From the NCBI GenBank assembly GCA_023426265.1, contig JAFABA010000060.1, positions 1 through 53,635 of the forward strand: a stretch of 53,635 nt of DNA. The letters are read 5' to 3'. Both the position numbers and the translations under genes were made by a program. The stretch is from Bacillota bacterium. Its GTDB lineage: Bacteria > Bacillota > Clostridia > Christensenellales > CAG-138. Below, piece after piece: positions 23,180 to 30,771 of the stretch (position 1 is its first letter; each line of letters starts with the position of its first letter). Under the pieces are notes generated by a model that did not search any database, was not told the DNA's origin, and was given only the letters and a program-made list of their open reading frames with translations.

Positions 23180-24709
23180 TCATTCTCCCACAAGATCCCG
23201 CCGGGAAAAGCGGTTTACGCCCAGTGCCAGGAGTATGGCGCTGAATACTACCATCACAAGCAGGGGCAGGAGCGTTACGGATACCCCGGGATAGACCCAG
23301 GAAAACGGGGAAAACGCAAACAGTCCGTTACCCACCAGCCGCATTTCCCATAAAAATTCCAGCAACAGTAGCCCGCCAAACAATCCCCAACTGACTGGCA
23401 CCGCCGCGCGGGGAGCGATGCAGTAGAAGAATGCTGAAACGGAAGCGATCAATAAAACCGAGGGCAAACGCGAAATGCAGGAGGCGAAATCGCCGGTACA
23501 GGCGCCAAACACCGCGATGGCCGCGGCGCTCCCCAAAAAAGCGATGCATACATGCCCCAGCGCATACCGGACACGGGAAGCCGCGCTGGATAATACCAAT
23601 TCTGTCCGGGCCAGGGTTTCTTCTTCCCGCATGCGCAATATCGCCATGATGGCATACGCGGTGAGGACTTGCGCCAGGATATAACTGATAAGTGCAAGAA
23701 ACGCATTTCCGGCCCCGCCGAGCGCTTCCGATAATTCCGGCAAAAACGACGTGCCGTTGAGCATATTGTTAATGTTTGGCCTAAGCGAGGCGATCACGGT
23801 CCCCATCAGGGCATATGCAATCACCCAGACAAACAGCATGCCCCTTTGCAGCCGCCAGGCAAGCGCGAATGAATTTTTGAAAGCCTTACCCGCCTGCACC
23901 CTGCTTCTCCGTTCCCTGATATAGCTGCCACCCATGTCCCGCCTGCCGGATAAGGTATAAGCGATATACGTCAGCAGCGCGATTAAGGCCACGGCAAACG
24001 GAAACAGCAGGAGATTCTCCCCCGCATAGGGCCGCGCATAGGCGCACCACCCGAACGGCGTAAACAGCAGCAGACTTTCGTTTCCAACGGAGTTTGAGAC
24101 CATCTGCCATACCAGAAAAAAAGCTCCCGCGCCCAACGCAAGGCCGCGGGCAAGGCGCGTATTGGGCGCGATTTGCGCGGCGATTGCGGCAATTATCGAG
24201 AATGTGCAGTTCGTTAGCGCCGTAGATAACCCGGCCGTGAACGAACCTGCTGCGGGAAAACCGGCCGCGAGAAACCCCAAAGCCAGAGCCAAGCCGCCCA
24301 ATATGTTGGCGCCGAACACCTTGATCAGCGCGGCGGTCAGCGGGGCTTTGACGCCTAAGGCACCTGCGCGCAGAAGCTCCAGCCTGCCCTGTTCCTCATC
24401 CTTTCGCGTATTGCTCAACACAAGGACGATGCTCAATATGGAGGAAAAGATCGCCGTTGAAGTACGGATTCGCCAGACCGTTGCGCTTTCGACGGTGTTT
24501 GAGGCAATGGAGCCAAGCAGCGCATTCCCCTGATTTTCGGAAATATACGTATTTAGCTGCTCGGGCGTGTGTAGCAACGCGATATTGGACGCCGCCGACG
24601 CATAGGCGAACAGGAACGGCAAAAGAATGAGCAGAAGCGTAATGACCCTGTTGGTACGAAGATAGAGCTTTAACAGCCTGCCTGTCGCCGTATACGCAGT
24701 TCTCTTCAT
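23180..24709 (-). CDS. ABC exporter permease (polyketide/antibiotic-type)
   Basis: 509 residues with about twelve hydrophobic segments in two similar halves. The first transmembrane segment follows LKLYLRTNRVITLLLILLPF. The cytoplasmic loop NTRKDEEQGRLELLRAG recurs in weaker form as RMREEETLARTELVLSS in the second half, a mark of the fused ABC-2 permeases annotated as polyketide antibiotic exporters. It works with the ATPase encoded just upstream; the genes overlap by 4 bases (ATGA). It probably pumps out a hydrophobic compound. Its 3' end faces the hairpin array. Confidence 0.88.
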   Translation of the reverse strand: MKRTAYTATGRLLKLYLRTNRVITLLLILLPFLFAYASAASNIALLHTPEQLNTYISENQGNALLGSIASNTVESATVWRIRTSTAIFSSILSIVLVLSNTRKDEEQGRLELLRAGALGVKAPLTAALIKVFGANILGGLALALGFLAAGFPAAGSFTAGLSTALTNCTFSIIAAIAAQIAPNTRLARGLALGAGAFFLVWQMVSNSVGNESLLLFTPFGWCAYARPYAGENLLLFPFAVALIALLTYIAYTLSGRRDMGGSYIRERRSRVQAGKAFKNSFALAWRLQRGMLFVWVIAYALMGTVIASLRPNINNMLNGTSFLPELSEALGGAGNAFLALISYILAQVLTAYAIMAILRMREEETLARTELVLSSAASRVRYALGHVCIAFLGSAAAIAVFGACTGDFASCISRLPSVLLIASVSAFFYCIAPRAAVPVSWGLFGGLLLLEFLWEMRLVGNGLFAFSPFSWVYPGVSVTLLPLLVMVVFSAILLALGVNRFSRRDLVGE

Positions 24710-25596
24710 TTTCCATCACCGCCCATTGCGTAATGATGCAAGAAGAGATCCTCCAGTTCGGGCGGCGCGCAGTGGAGCGAAGACATGTCAAATTTCGTTA
24801 GTTCCGCTAAAGCTCCGTTCAGGTTGGCGGCGGCAACGCTGAAGCTGATGCTGTTTCCGTTGCGCCTTAAACCGTAAACTTCGGGCAGCTGAATTCCATC
24901 TAACGGGCGGGCGCACTCCGCATGAACCATGAGCCGGGAGAGTTGCTGCAAATCGCGCAATCTGCCGGATTCCACAATATTCCCTTCCTTGATGATGGTG
25001 ACGCGGTCGCACAGCTTTTCGACCTCGGCTAAAATATGGCTCGAAAGGAACACTGTCCTGCCCGCCTCTGCAAGCTCCCGCACACATTGCTGGAATGTCG
25101 CCTCCATCAGCGGGTCAAGGCCGGAGGTCGGTTCGTCGAATATGTAAAGCTCCACATCTGAGACAAGCGCTGCGATCAGCCCCACCTTCTGGCGGTTGCC
25201 TTTGGAATAGCTGCGGCACTTTTTGCCCGGGTCAAACTGGAACCGCTCCAATAGTTCGGCTCGCCGCTTTGCGCCGACTTTTCCGCGCATGCGGGAAAGA
25301 AGGTCGATCACTTCGCCGCCGCTTAAATTCGGCCAGGGGTTGATTTCGCTGGGCACATAGGCGATGTGCCTGTGCAGTTTCACACAGTCCGCAAACGGGT
25401 CGCGATTTAGTACAGCAACTTCTCCGGCATCTTTCTTGAGCATGCCCATGAGAATTCGGATGGTCGTGGACTTTCCGGCCCCGTTCATGCCGATAAACCC
25501 ATGCACTTCGCCTTCTTTTACGCTTAGATCGATGCCGCGCAGCGCCTGCATCTTTCCGTAAGACTTTGTTAGCCCCTCAATTTCTATGACGCCCAT
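24706..25596 (-). CDS. ABC transporter ATP-binding protein
   Basis: 296 residues. Walker A is GMNGAGKST (36-44), the signature is YSKGNRQKVGLIAAL (S-K-G-N instead of LSGGQ), and Walker B is LYIFDEPTSGLDP with the switch histidine in FLSSHIL. The last 80 residues are the C-terminal extension common in drug-exporter ATPases. It powers the permease with which it overlaps by 4 bases. The start lies 2 bases after the tetR stop codon, so the three genes form one message. Confidence 0.93.
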   Translation of the reverse strand: MGVIEIEGLTKSYGKMQALRGIDLSVKEGEVHGFIGMNGAGKSTTIRILMGMLKKDAGEVAVLNRDPFADCVKLHRHIAYVPSEINPWPNLSGGEVIDLLSRMRGKVGAKRRAELLERFQFDPGKKCRSYSKGNRQKVGLIAALVSDVELYIFDEPTSGLDPLMEATFQQCVRELAEAGRTVFLSSHILAEVEKLCDRVTIIKEGNIVESGRLRDLQQLSRLMVHAECARPLDGIQLPEVYGLRRNGNSISFSVAAANLNGALAELTKFDMSSLHCAPPELEDLFLHHYAMGGDGK

Positions 25597-25598
25597 AC

Positions 25599-26237
25599 TC
25601 AGCCCTCCTGTTTATAGAAGCTCGTTCTGAAAAGCCCGATATACCGTTCAAGATCGCTTAAATACCGGTCATATTCCCCGTAATAATCGGCCATCGATTT
25701 TTTTGGGTTTGCTTCGCGAAAAGCATAGCTTCGCATGGTGTAGATGATCACTTGAATTGCCGCGTCAATGTCGATGTCCTCCCGGAACAGGCTGCGGTCA
25801 ACATCATAGAACACCTGAGGGGAAAGGCTGTTTTCAAGCTTGTTCTGAAACGCTCGGATGTTCTCTGTGACCTCTGCGTGATCGGGAATGGACGCGCGGA
25901 CTATAAAATCGAATATCATGGGGTGCTTATGCATTAGGTCCATCTTCAACAGCAGGATCTGTTTCAGCCGGTCCAGAATATCCCGATTGTCTAAATTGAT
26001 CAGGTCATAGAACTCCGTTACAACTGCTTGCATGGCATATTCGTACGCATACAGGAACAGCTCTTTCTTTGAGCCGAAGTAATGGAACAGCAGCCCTTTT
26101 GATACCCCGGCAGCTTTCACCATGGCGTCCGTGGACGCTTTTTCATATCCGTTGATGAATTCGGCCATGGCGGCGTTCAGTATGGCGGTGCGCTTGGAGT
26201 CGTCCGCATCCTGATAGTTGTTTTTTCCTCGGGGCAT
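25599..26237 (-). CDS. TetR/AcrR-family repressor of the ABC exporter operon
   Basis: 212 residues. The N-terminal HTH is KASTDAMVKAAGVSKGLLFHYFGSKKELF (given in parts: STDAMVKAAGVSKG, LLFHYFGSKKELF), and the C-terminal domain is ligand-binding and helical. GGAGGATA precedes the ATG. The gene is first in its operon and its promoter lies inside a pair of matching operators (26253-26302), so self-repression relieved by the exported compound is very likely. Confidence 0.93.
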   Translation of the reverse strand: MPRGKNNYQDADDSKRTAILNAAMAEFINGYEKASTDAMVKAAGVSKGLLFHYFGSKKELFLYAYEYAMQAVVTEFYDLINLDNRDILDRLKQILLLKMDLMHKHPMIFDFIVRASIPDHAEVTENIRAFQNKLENSLSPQVFYDVDRSLFREDIDIDAAIQVIIYTMRSYAFREANPKKSMADYYGEYDRYLSDLERYIGLFRTSFYKQEG

Positions 26238-26252
26238 AGTTATCCTCCAATA

Positions 26253-26302
26253 TTGACTATCTTGGTCAATAAAATTATAGCACTATTGACTGGACTGGTC
26301 AA
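26253..26302 (-). promoter_or_regulatory. promoter with two TetR operators
   Basis: On the minus strand TTGACC (26302-26297) and TATAAT (26279-26274) are 17 bp apart. The two 17-bp dyads TTGACTATCTTGGTCAA (26253-26269) and TTGACTGGACTGGTCAA (26286-26302) share TTGAC at one end and GGTCAA at the other, 33 bp apart. One covers the -35, the other the start point. Confidence 0.85.
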
Positions 26303-26391
26303 CAGTGCTGATAGTGATTTTTGCTACTTATGTTGTCGTATTGCGATGGGATGATGCGTCTCCGATTTGCTTAGATAAAGGGAGAGAATGG

Positions 26392-27612
26392 TTATTGGAT
26401 GCGGTTCACTCCGTCCATTTCCCAAAGCGGCAGCCCCAAAAGCTCCGCCGCAAGCGGACAGATATCCACCACGCATCCGCCCGAAAGCACCCTGCCTTCC
26501 GCGATGCCCGGCCCCGCCGCAAGATAAAAGGGGCGATATCCTGCGCTTTTTAAGGCGTATCCGTGCTGGCCCAAATGGAATTTGCCAAAACAGTACCCTT
26601 CCTTGGCCTCTATGCCGCAGAAGAAGGAGCCTTGGAACCCGCCAAGGCGCATTTCGTTATCGGTCAGCAGCCGCGCGGCAAAAGGCTCTTTCTCCAGCGC
26701 GGAAATAGCCGCTTCCAGCGCCTGCCGCTTTTCAGGCCGGTATAGTTTACAAAACGCTGAGCCTCCCGCGTTGTGGAAGAACGCGTCAAAATCGCCGGGC
26801 GCTTGCGCGGGTTCGCGGATGAGGCCGTGTCGCTTTAATATATCGTTGGGGTCAACGGCGGTGTGTACGGGCAGGCAGCCGTGGTCGCTGAATACGAGTA
26901 TCGCCCACTCTTCCGGCTGGAATAGGGCCTCCATCGTCTGCATCAGCTTGCCCAGGCGCTCATCAAGCCGGACAAGCGCCTCCTTTGCTTCCCGGCTTTT
27001 GGGGCCGAACTCGTGTTTATTGGCATCCGCGTCCAATAAGTGCAGCAGCAAAAGATTGGGACGTTTGCGTTTTAGCGTATCGATCGCGCAGGCGGTGGTC
27101 AAATCGTCCAGCCCTGCCATGCCGCGCCGTTTTTTATATTTGATGTTACGGGCCACACACCCAAGCAGGTAGGGCAAATTGCCGTTTGCCATACGCTGCG
27201 CGCGGCGCAGAAGCGGCATATGTCCCGGAATCTCCGGTATGTTGTAGCGGATGTCGGGAGAGCCTTCCGTCACCGGGTACAGTATGGAGCATACGGTAAG
27301 CCCTGCACGAGCGGCCTTCTGATATAGGGTGGGGGCTTGCAGAAGCTCCGCCTGCGTATTCCAGTCCGGGTGTTCGTTTCCGGGCTGGGTTTTCAGGTTT
27401 TCGATCAATCCGTGCTTTTCGGGATACACGCCGGTGATGATGGAGGAGTGGATGGGGTATGTATTGGTAATGAATGTGGGCGCGACATGTTCCACCAGCG
27501 TCCCGCGTTTTACGAGAGCGCCAAAGTAGGGCAGAGTCTTCATAAACGCCGCATCCTCGTTGTCCACGGCGTCCAGGGATATCATGGCCAGATATTTTAC
27601 ATGCCGCATCAT
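26392..27612 (-). CDS. type I phosphodiesterase/nucleotide pyrophosphatase family protein
   Basis: A 406-residue member of the alkaline phosphatase superfamily. Metal ligands and nucleophile can be read as SLDAVD (Asp near 14), FITNTYPIHSSIITG (nucleophilic Thr), HLLDADANKHEFGP (Asp and His) and FSDHGCLPV (Asp-His). No signal peptide or membrane anchor is seen, so unlike many NPP proteins it appears cytosolic. It cleaves phosphodiester or pyrophosphate bonds; the natural substrate cannot be named. AAGGAG precedes the ATG. It stands alone between the TetR operon and the FMN lipoprotein gene. Confidence 0.87.
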   Translation of the reverse strand: MMRHVKYLAMISLDAVDNEDAAFMKTLPYFGALVKRGTLVEHVAPTFITNTYPIHSSIITGVYPEKHGLIENLKTQPGNEHPDWNTQAELLQAPTLYQKAARAGLTVCSILYPVTEGSPDIRYNIPEIPGHMPLLRRAQRMANGNLPYLLGCVARNIKYKKRRGMAGLDDLTTACAIDTLKRKRPNLLLLHLLDADANKHEFGPKSREAKEALVRLDERLGKLMQTMEALFQPEEWAILVFSDHGCLPVHTAVDPNDILKRHGLIREPAQAPGDFDAFFHNAGGSAFCKLYRPEKRQALEAAISALEKEPFAARLLTDNEMRLGGFQGSFFCGIEAKEGYCFGKFHLGQHGYALKSAGYRPFYLAAGPGIAEGRVLSGGCVVDICPLAAELLGLPLWEMDGVNRIQ

Positions 27613-27826
27613 TCGTACTCCTTCATGCGTTCTGCTGGATTTATTATAAAAAATTGCGGGGCGGTACGCAAATGCACATTTGAAGCCGTTGCATGTTTCG
27701 ATATAACCAATATTTAGAAGGGCATGAATTGTGATTCTGTTAAATTATAGACATTTTCGAGATTTTTCCAGATGATTTCGGTAATTCTCCCAACGAAACT
27801 TATGTCAATGATATAACTATCACACA

Positions 27827-27859
27827 TTGACTAAAATATACGGTTATGATATGATAACC
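27827..27859 (+). promoter_or_regulatory. promoter of the FMN-binding lipoprotein gene
   Basis: TTGACT (27827-27832) and TATGAT (27850-27855) are 17 bp apart in an AT-rich 358-base gap. A dyad GGTTAT/ATAACC (27842-27847, 27854-27859) overlaps the -10, a possible operator. The leader is about 110 nt and has no recognised riboswitch. Confidence 0.7.
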
Positions 27860-27971
27860 ATGTTAAGAAATTGACACATTTTCGCCGCAATTATATTACC
27901 AGGTGGCGTTCGTCTTTTCGTTTTGTGGCGCGACAGCGCTTACAAATACAATTATTTTTGGAGGTAAACAA

Positions 27972-29690
27972 ATGCGCAAACTGATTGCCCTGACGCTGAT
28001 TGCCCTGATGCTGATCGGCACCGCGGCCTGCAGCGCCCCGGCCCAGACTCCGGCTGAACCCGCCGCTCCCGCCGCACAAACCAAGACGCTTACCGGCGTA
28101 GGCAAAGGCTTCGGCGGTGAAGTTACCGTCACCGTCACCGTGGAAGGCGACAAAATCGTGGACGTGAAGGCCGTCGGCGACAAAGAGACCAAGAACATTG
28201 GCTCCAAGGCCATCGACGAGCTCCCCGCCAAAATCGTGGAAGCCGGGTCCGTAAACGTGGACGTCGTTACCGGCGCCACCGTTACCAGCAACGCGATCAT
28301 TTACGCAGTCAACAACGCGCTCGACCCTGCGACCTATCCCGCGCCGGTTGAGGAAGCGCCCGTTGCGGAAGGCCCCGCGACAATCGCCGCGGCGGAAGTC
28401 TATATGGGCTTCGGCCTCAACAACACCCCGCGCGTGGGCCCCGGCAAGGATGATACGGATGTTCCCGTGTACAGCGTCAACCAGGTGTTCGCCAACGTCC
28501 TCTTTGACGGCGAAGGCAAAATCCTGAACCTCTATATCGACCAGCTCGAGTACGCCACCCCCAACTATGACGGCGAAAGTATGCCGCATTTCTCCGGCTT
28601 CCCCGGCCAGGGCGGCTACAACAACGATGAAAACCACGACGCCAAGGTGGACGGCAAGACCGCCGATACCGAGGAAAACTTCGTCGCCGAAGTGAATTCC
28701 TGGGCCACCAAGCGCGACCGCGGAGACTCCTATGTGATGAACACCGGCACCTGGAGCAAGCAGATGGATACCTACCAGAAGCTGTTCGTCGGCAAGACCG
28801 TGGAGGAAGTGGAAGCCTGGTTTGCGAAGTACACCTCCGATCTCAACGGCAGGCCGTTAAAGGCGGATGGAGACAAGCCGGAAGACCAGGCCAAGTACGG
28901 CGCGCTGACCGAAGAGGAAAAGGCGCAGCTTGCGGACGTCGTATCCACCGCAACCATGAGCCTCAAGGACCCACACGGCAACATACTTGCCGCCATCAAG
29001 AACGCCTATGAAAACAGGGTGCCCCTTGCAATCACTTCCGCCGCGGCGGTCGGCTTCGGCCTCAACAACACCCCGCGCATTGGTCCCGGCAAGGATGATA
29101 CGGATGTTCCCGTTTACAGCATCAACCAGGTGTTCGCGAACACCCTCTTTGACGCGGACGGCAAAATCTTAGCTATCTATATCGACCAGCTCGAGTACGC
29201 CACCCCCAACTACGACGGCGAGAGCATGCCGCATTTCTCCGGTTTCCCCGGCCAGGGCGGTTACAACAACGATGAAAACCACGACGCCAAGGTGGACGGC
29301 AAGACCGCCGATACCGAGGAAAACTTCATTGCGGAAGTCAACTCCTGGGCCACCAAGCGTGATCGCGGGGATTCCTATGTGATGAACACCGGCACTTGGA
29401 CCAAGCAGATGGATACCTACCAGCAGCTGTTTGTCGGCAAGACCGTGGAAGAAGTGGAAGCCTGGTTTGCGAAGTACACTTCCGACCTCAACGGCAGGCC
29501 GTTAAAGGCGGATGGAGACAAGCCGGAAGACCAAGCCAAGTATGGCGCGCTGACCGAAGAGGAAAAGGCGCAGCTCGCGGACGTCGTATCCACCGCAACC
29601 ATGAGCCTCAACGACCCGCACGGCAACATACTCGCCGCTATCAAGGCTTCCTTTGACAAGCGCCAGGAGATCGTGCTCTCCGTGGGCTAA
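27972..29690 (+). CDS. FMN-binding lipoprotein with duplicated C-terminal domain
   Basis: A 572-residue surface lipoprotein. The lipobox ends at C20 (MLIGTAAC). Residues of about 38-125 are an FMN-binding domain with the flavinylation motif TGAT at 100-103; T103 would carry covalent FMN attached by ApbE. Two nearly identical 215-residue units follow (from 146 and 361), each with GFGLNNTPR.GPGKDDTDVPVY, FSGFPGQGGYNNDENHDAK, NSWATKRDRGDSYVMNTGTW and a helical ending. Neither unit has a TGAT motif, and I do not recognise the domain, though it looks distantly FMN-bind-like. A role in extracellular electron transfer or a flavin reductase is inferred. ATG 27972 follows GGAGG; no apbE is in the window. 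Confidence 0.85.
   Translation: MRKLIALTLIALMLIGTAACSAPAQTPAEPAAPAAQTKTLTGVGKGFGGEVTVTVTVEGDKIVDVKAVGDKETKNIGSKAIDELPAKIVEAGSVNVDVVTGATVTSNAIIYAVNNALDPATYPAPVEEAPVAEGPATIAAAEVYMGFGLNNTPRVGPGKDDTDVPVYSVNQVFANVLFDGEGKILNLYIDQLEYATPNYDGESMPHFSGFPGQGGYNNDENHDAKVDGKTADTEENFVAEVNSWATKRDRGDSYVMNTGTWSKQMDTYQKLFVGKTVEEVEAWFAKYTSDLNGRPLKADGDKPEDQAKYGALTEEEKAQLADVVSTATMSLKDPHGNILAAIKNAYENRVPLAITSAAAVGFGLNNTPRIGPGKDDTDVPVYSINQVFANTLFDADGKILAIYIDQLEYATPNYDGESMPHFSGFPGQGGYNNDENHDAKVDGKTADTEENFIAEVNSWATKRDRGDSYVMNTGTWTKQMDTYQQLFVGKTVEEVEAWFAKYTSDLNGRPLKADGDKPEDQAKYGALTEEEKAQLADVVSTATMSLNDPHGNILAAIKASFDKRQEIVLSVG
28407..29645 (+). repeat. 645-bp tandem duplication in the FMN lipoprotein gene
   Basis: Copy 1 is 28407-29051 and copy 2 is 29052 to about 29645, with an offset of exactly 645 bp (215 codons). 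Identity is very high at the DNA level, with long identical runs and mostly silent differences. Confidence 0.9.
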
Positions 29691-29712
29691 ACCGTAACAA
29701 ATTCATAGATAA

Positions 29713-29748
29713 AAAACAGGCGGGCCGGATATCCCGCCTGTTTTGCTT
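29713..29748 (+). terminator. terminator after the FMN lipoprotein gene
   Basis: AAAACAGGCGGG (29713-29724) pairs with CCCGCCTGTTTT (29733-29744), followed by GCTTTAT. Confidence 0.8.
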
Positions 29749-29862
29749 TATAATAGCAGTATATGATAAAAATTTTACACAGAATTGACCGTGTGCAATC
29801 GATATTTTTCTTCCAAAAATGATAAAATAACCAAAGGCGTTTTGCCGGACGGAGGATTACGG

Positions 29863-30771
29863 GTGCTTTACGGCATTATCGATCTAGGTTCCAACACCAT
29901 ACGGCTATGTATATACAACTGTGAAAACGGCGCGTTTTCTCTGCTACTCAATGAAAAGAGCTTTGCCGGGCTCGTAGGGTATGTGGAGAATGCAAGGATG
30001 AACGCATATGGCGTTATGAAGGCCATAAAGACCATACAGAAGTACCAGAAGATTACCTCTTGCCTTGGCGTAAAAAAACTCCATATATTTGCGACCGCCT
30101 CATTGCGCAACATTGTAAACACCGCGGAGGTGCTGGAACGCATCCATGCGGAAACCGGGCTCAGGCCGGACGTGCTTTCCGGCGAGGACGAGGCGCACTT
30201 TGGCTTTACGGGAGCAAACAGCGCGGTCAAGCTCGACAGCGGCCTTTATGTGGACATTGGCGGCGGCAGCATGGAGCTTGTTCATTTTGAAAATGATAGG
30301 GTACTGCATGAAACCAGCATCCCGGTAGGCTGCCTCAATTTGTATTTGACGCACGTGAAGGAATTGCTGCCGGATAAAAAAGAACGCAAAGCCATCCGCG
30401 CGGCGGTAAGGGAAGAACTCTCGCAGGTGGACTGGCTGTATGGCATAAAGACGCAGGCCATCTGCGGGGTGGGCGGTACCATACGGGCGCTCAAAAAATA
30501 CCATGCGGAAACTACGAACAGCAACGGCGCGCCGCTTGAAGCGGGGTACGTCAATGCGTTCATCAACACCGTGGGAAACGCAAAGGGCCTTGGCTATAAG
30601 CCGCTTCTGCGCGTGATACCGGACCGCATCCATACCATTATACCGGGGCTTTTGATATTGGACGAGGTGCTTTTGGAGAGCGGCGCGCAGCAGATCTATG
30701 TGAGCAAGTATGGTGTCCGGGAAGGATACCTGGTTTCAAGAGTATTAACAGGGGAGGATGCGCTTGGGTAA
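29863..30771 (+). CDS. ppx: exopolyphosphatase / guanosine pentaphosphatase (Ppx/GppA family)
   Basis: 302 residues covering the actin-like two-lobed core. The phosphate loops are IIDLGSNTIRL (4-14) and VDIGGGSMEL, with SGEDEAHFGF between. The C-terminal HD-type domain of long Ppx proteins is absent, so this is the short form. It hydrolyses terminal phosphates of polyphosphate or pppGpp. GTG 29863 is chosen because GGAGG lies 7 nt upstream and the protein then begins MLYGIIDLGSN. It overlaps the polyphosphate kinase start, coupling synthesis and breakdown. Confidence 0.92.
   Translation: MLYGIIDLGSNTIRLCIYNCENGAFSLLLNEKSFAGLVGYVENARMNAYGVMKAIKTIQKYQKITSCLGVKKLHIFATASLRNIVNTAEVLERIHAETGLRPDVLSGEDEAHFGFTGANSAVKLDSGLYVDIGGGSMELVHFENDRVLHETSIPVGCLNLYLTHVKELLPDKKERKAIRAAVREELSQVDWLYGIKTQAICGVGGTIRALKKYHAETTNSNGAPLEAGYVNAFINTVGNAKGLGYKPLLRVIPDRIHTIIPGLLILDEVLLESGAQQIYVSKYGVREGYLVSRVLTGEDALG

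Noticed and set aside
28407..29645. CRISPR or satellite array
   Set aside because: Only two long protein-coding copies in frame, no short repeats with spacers; no CRISPR-like spacing occurs anywhere in the window.
30758..30763. ATG at 30758 as ppk1 start
   Set aside because: The GGGGAGG ribosome binding site directly abuts it; the TTG at 30764 has correct spacing.
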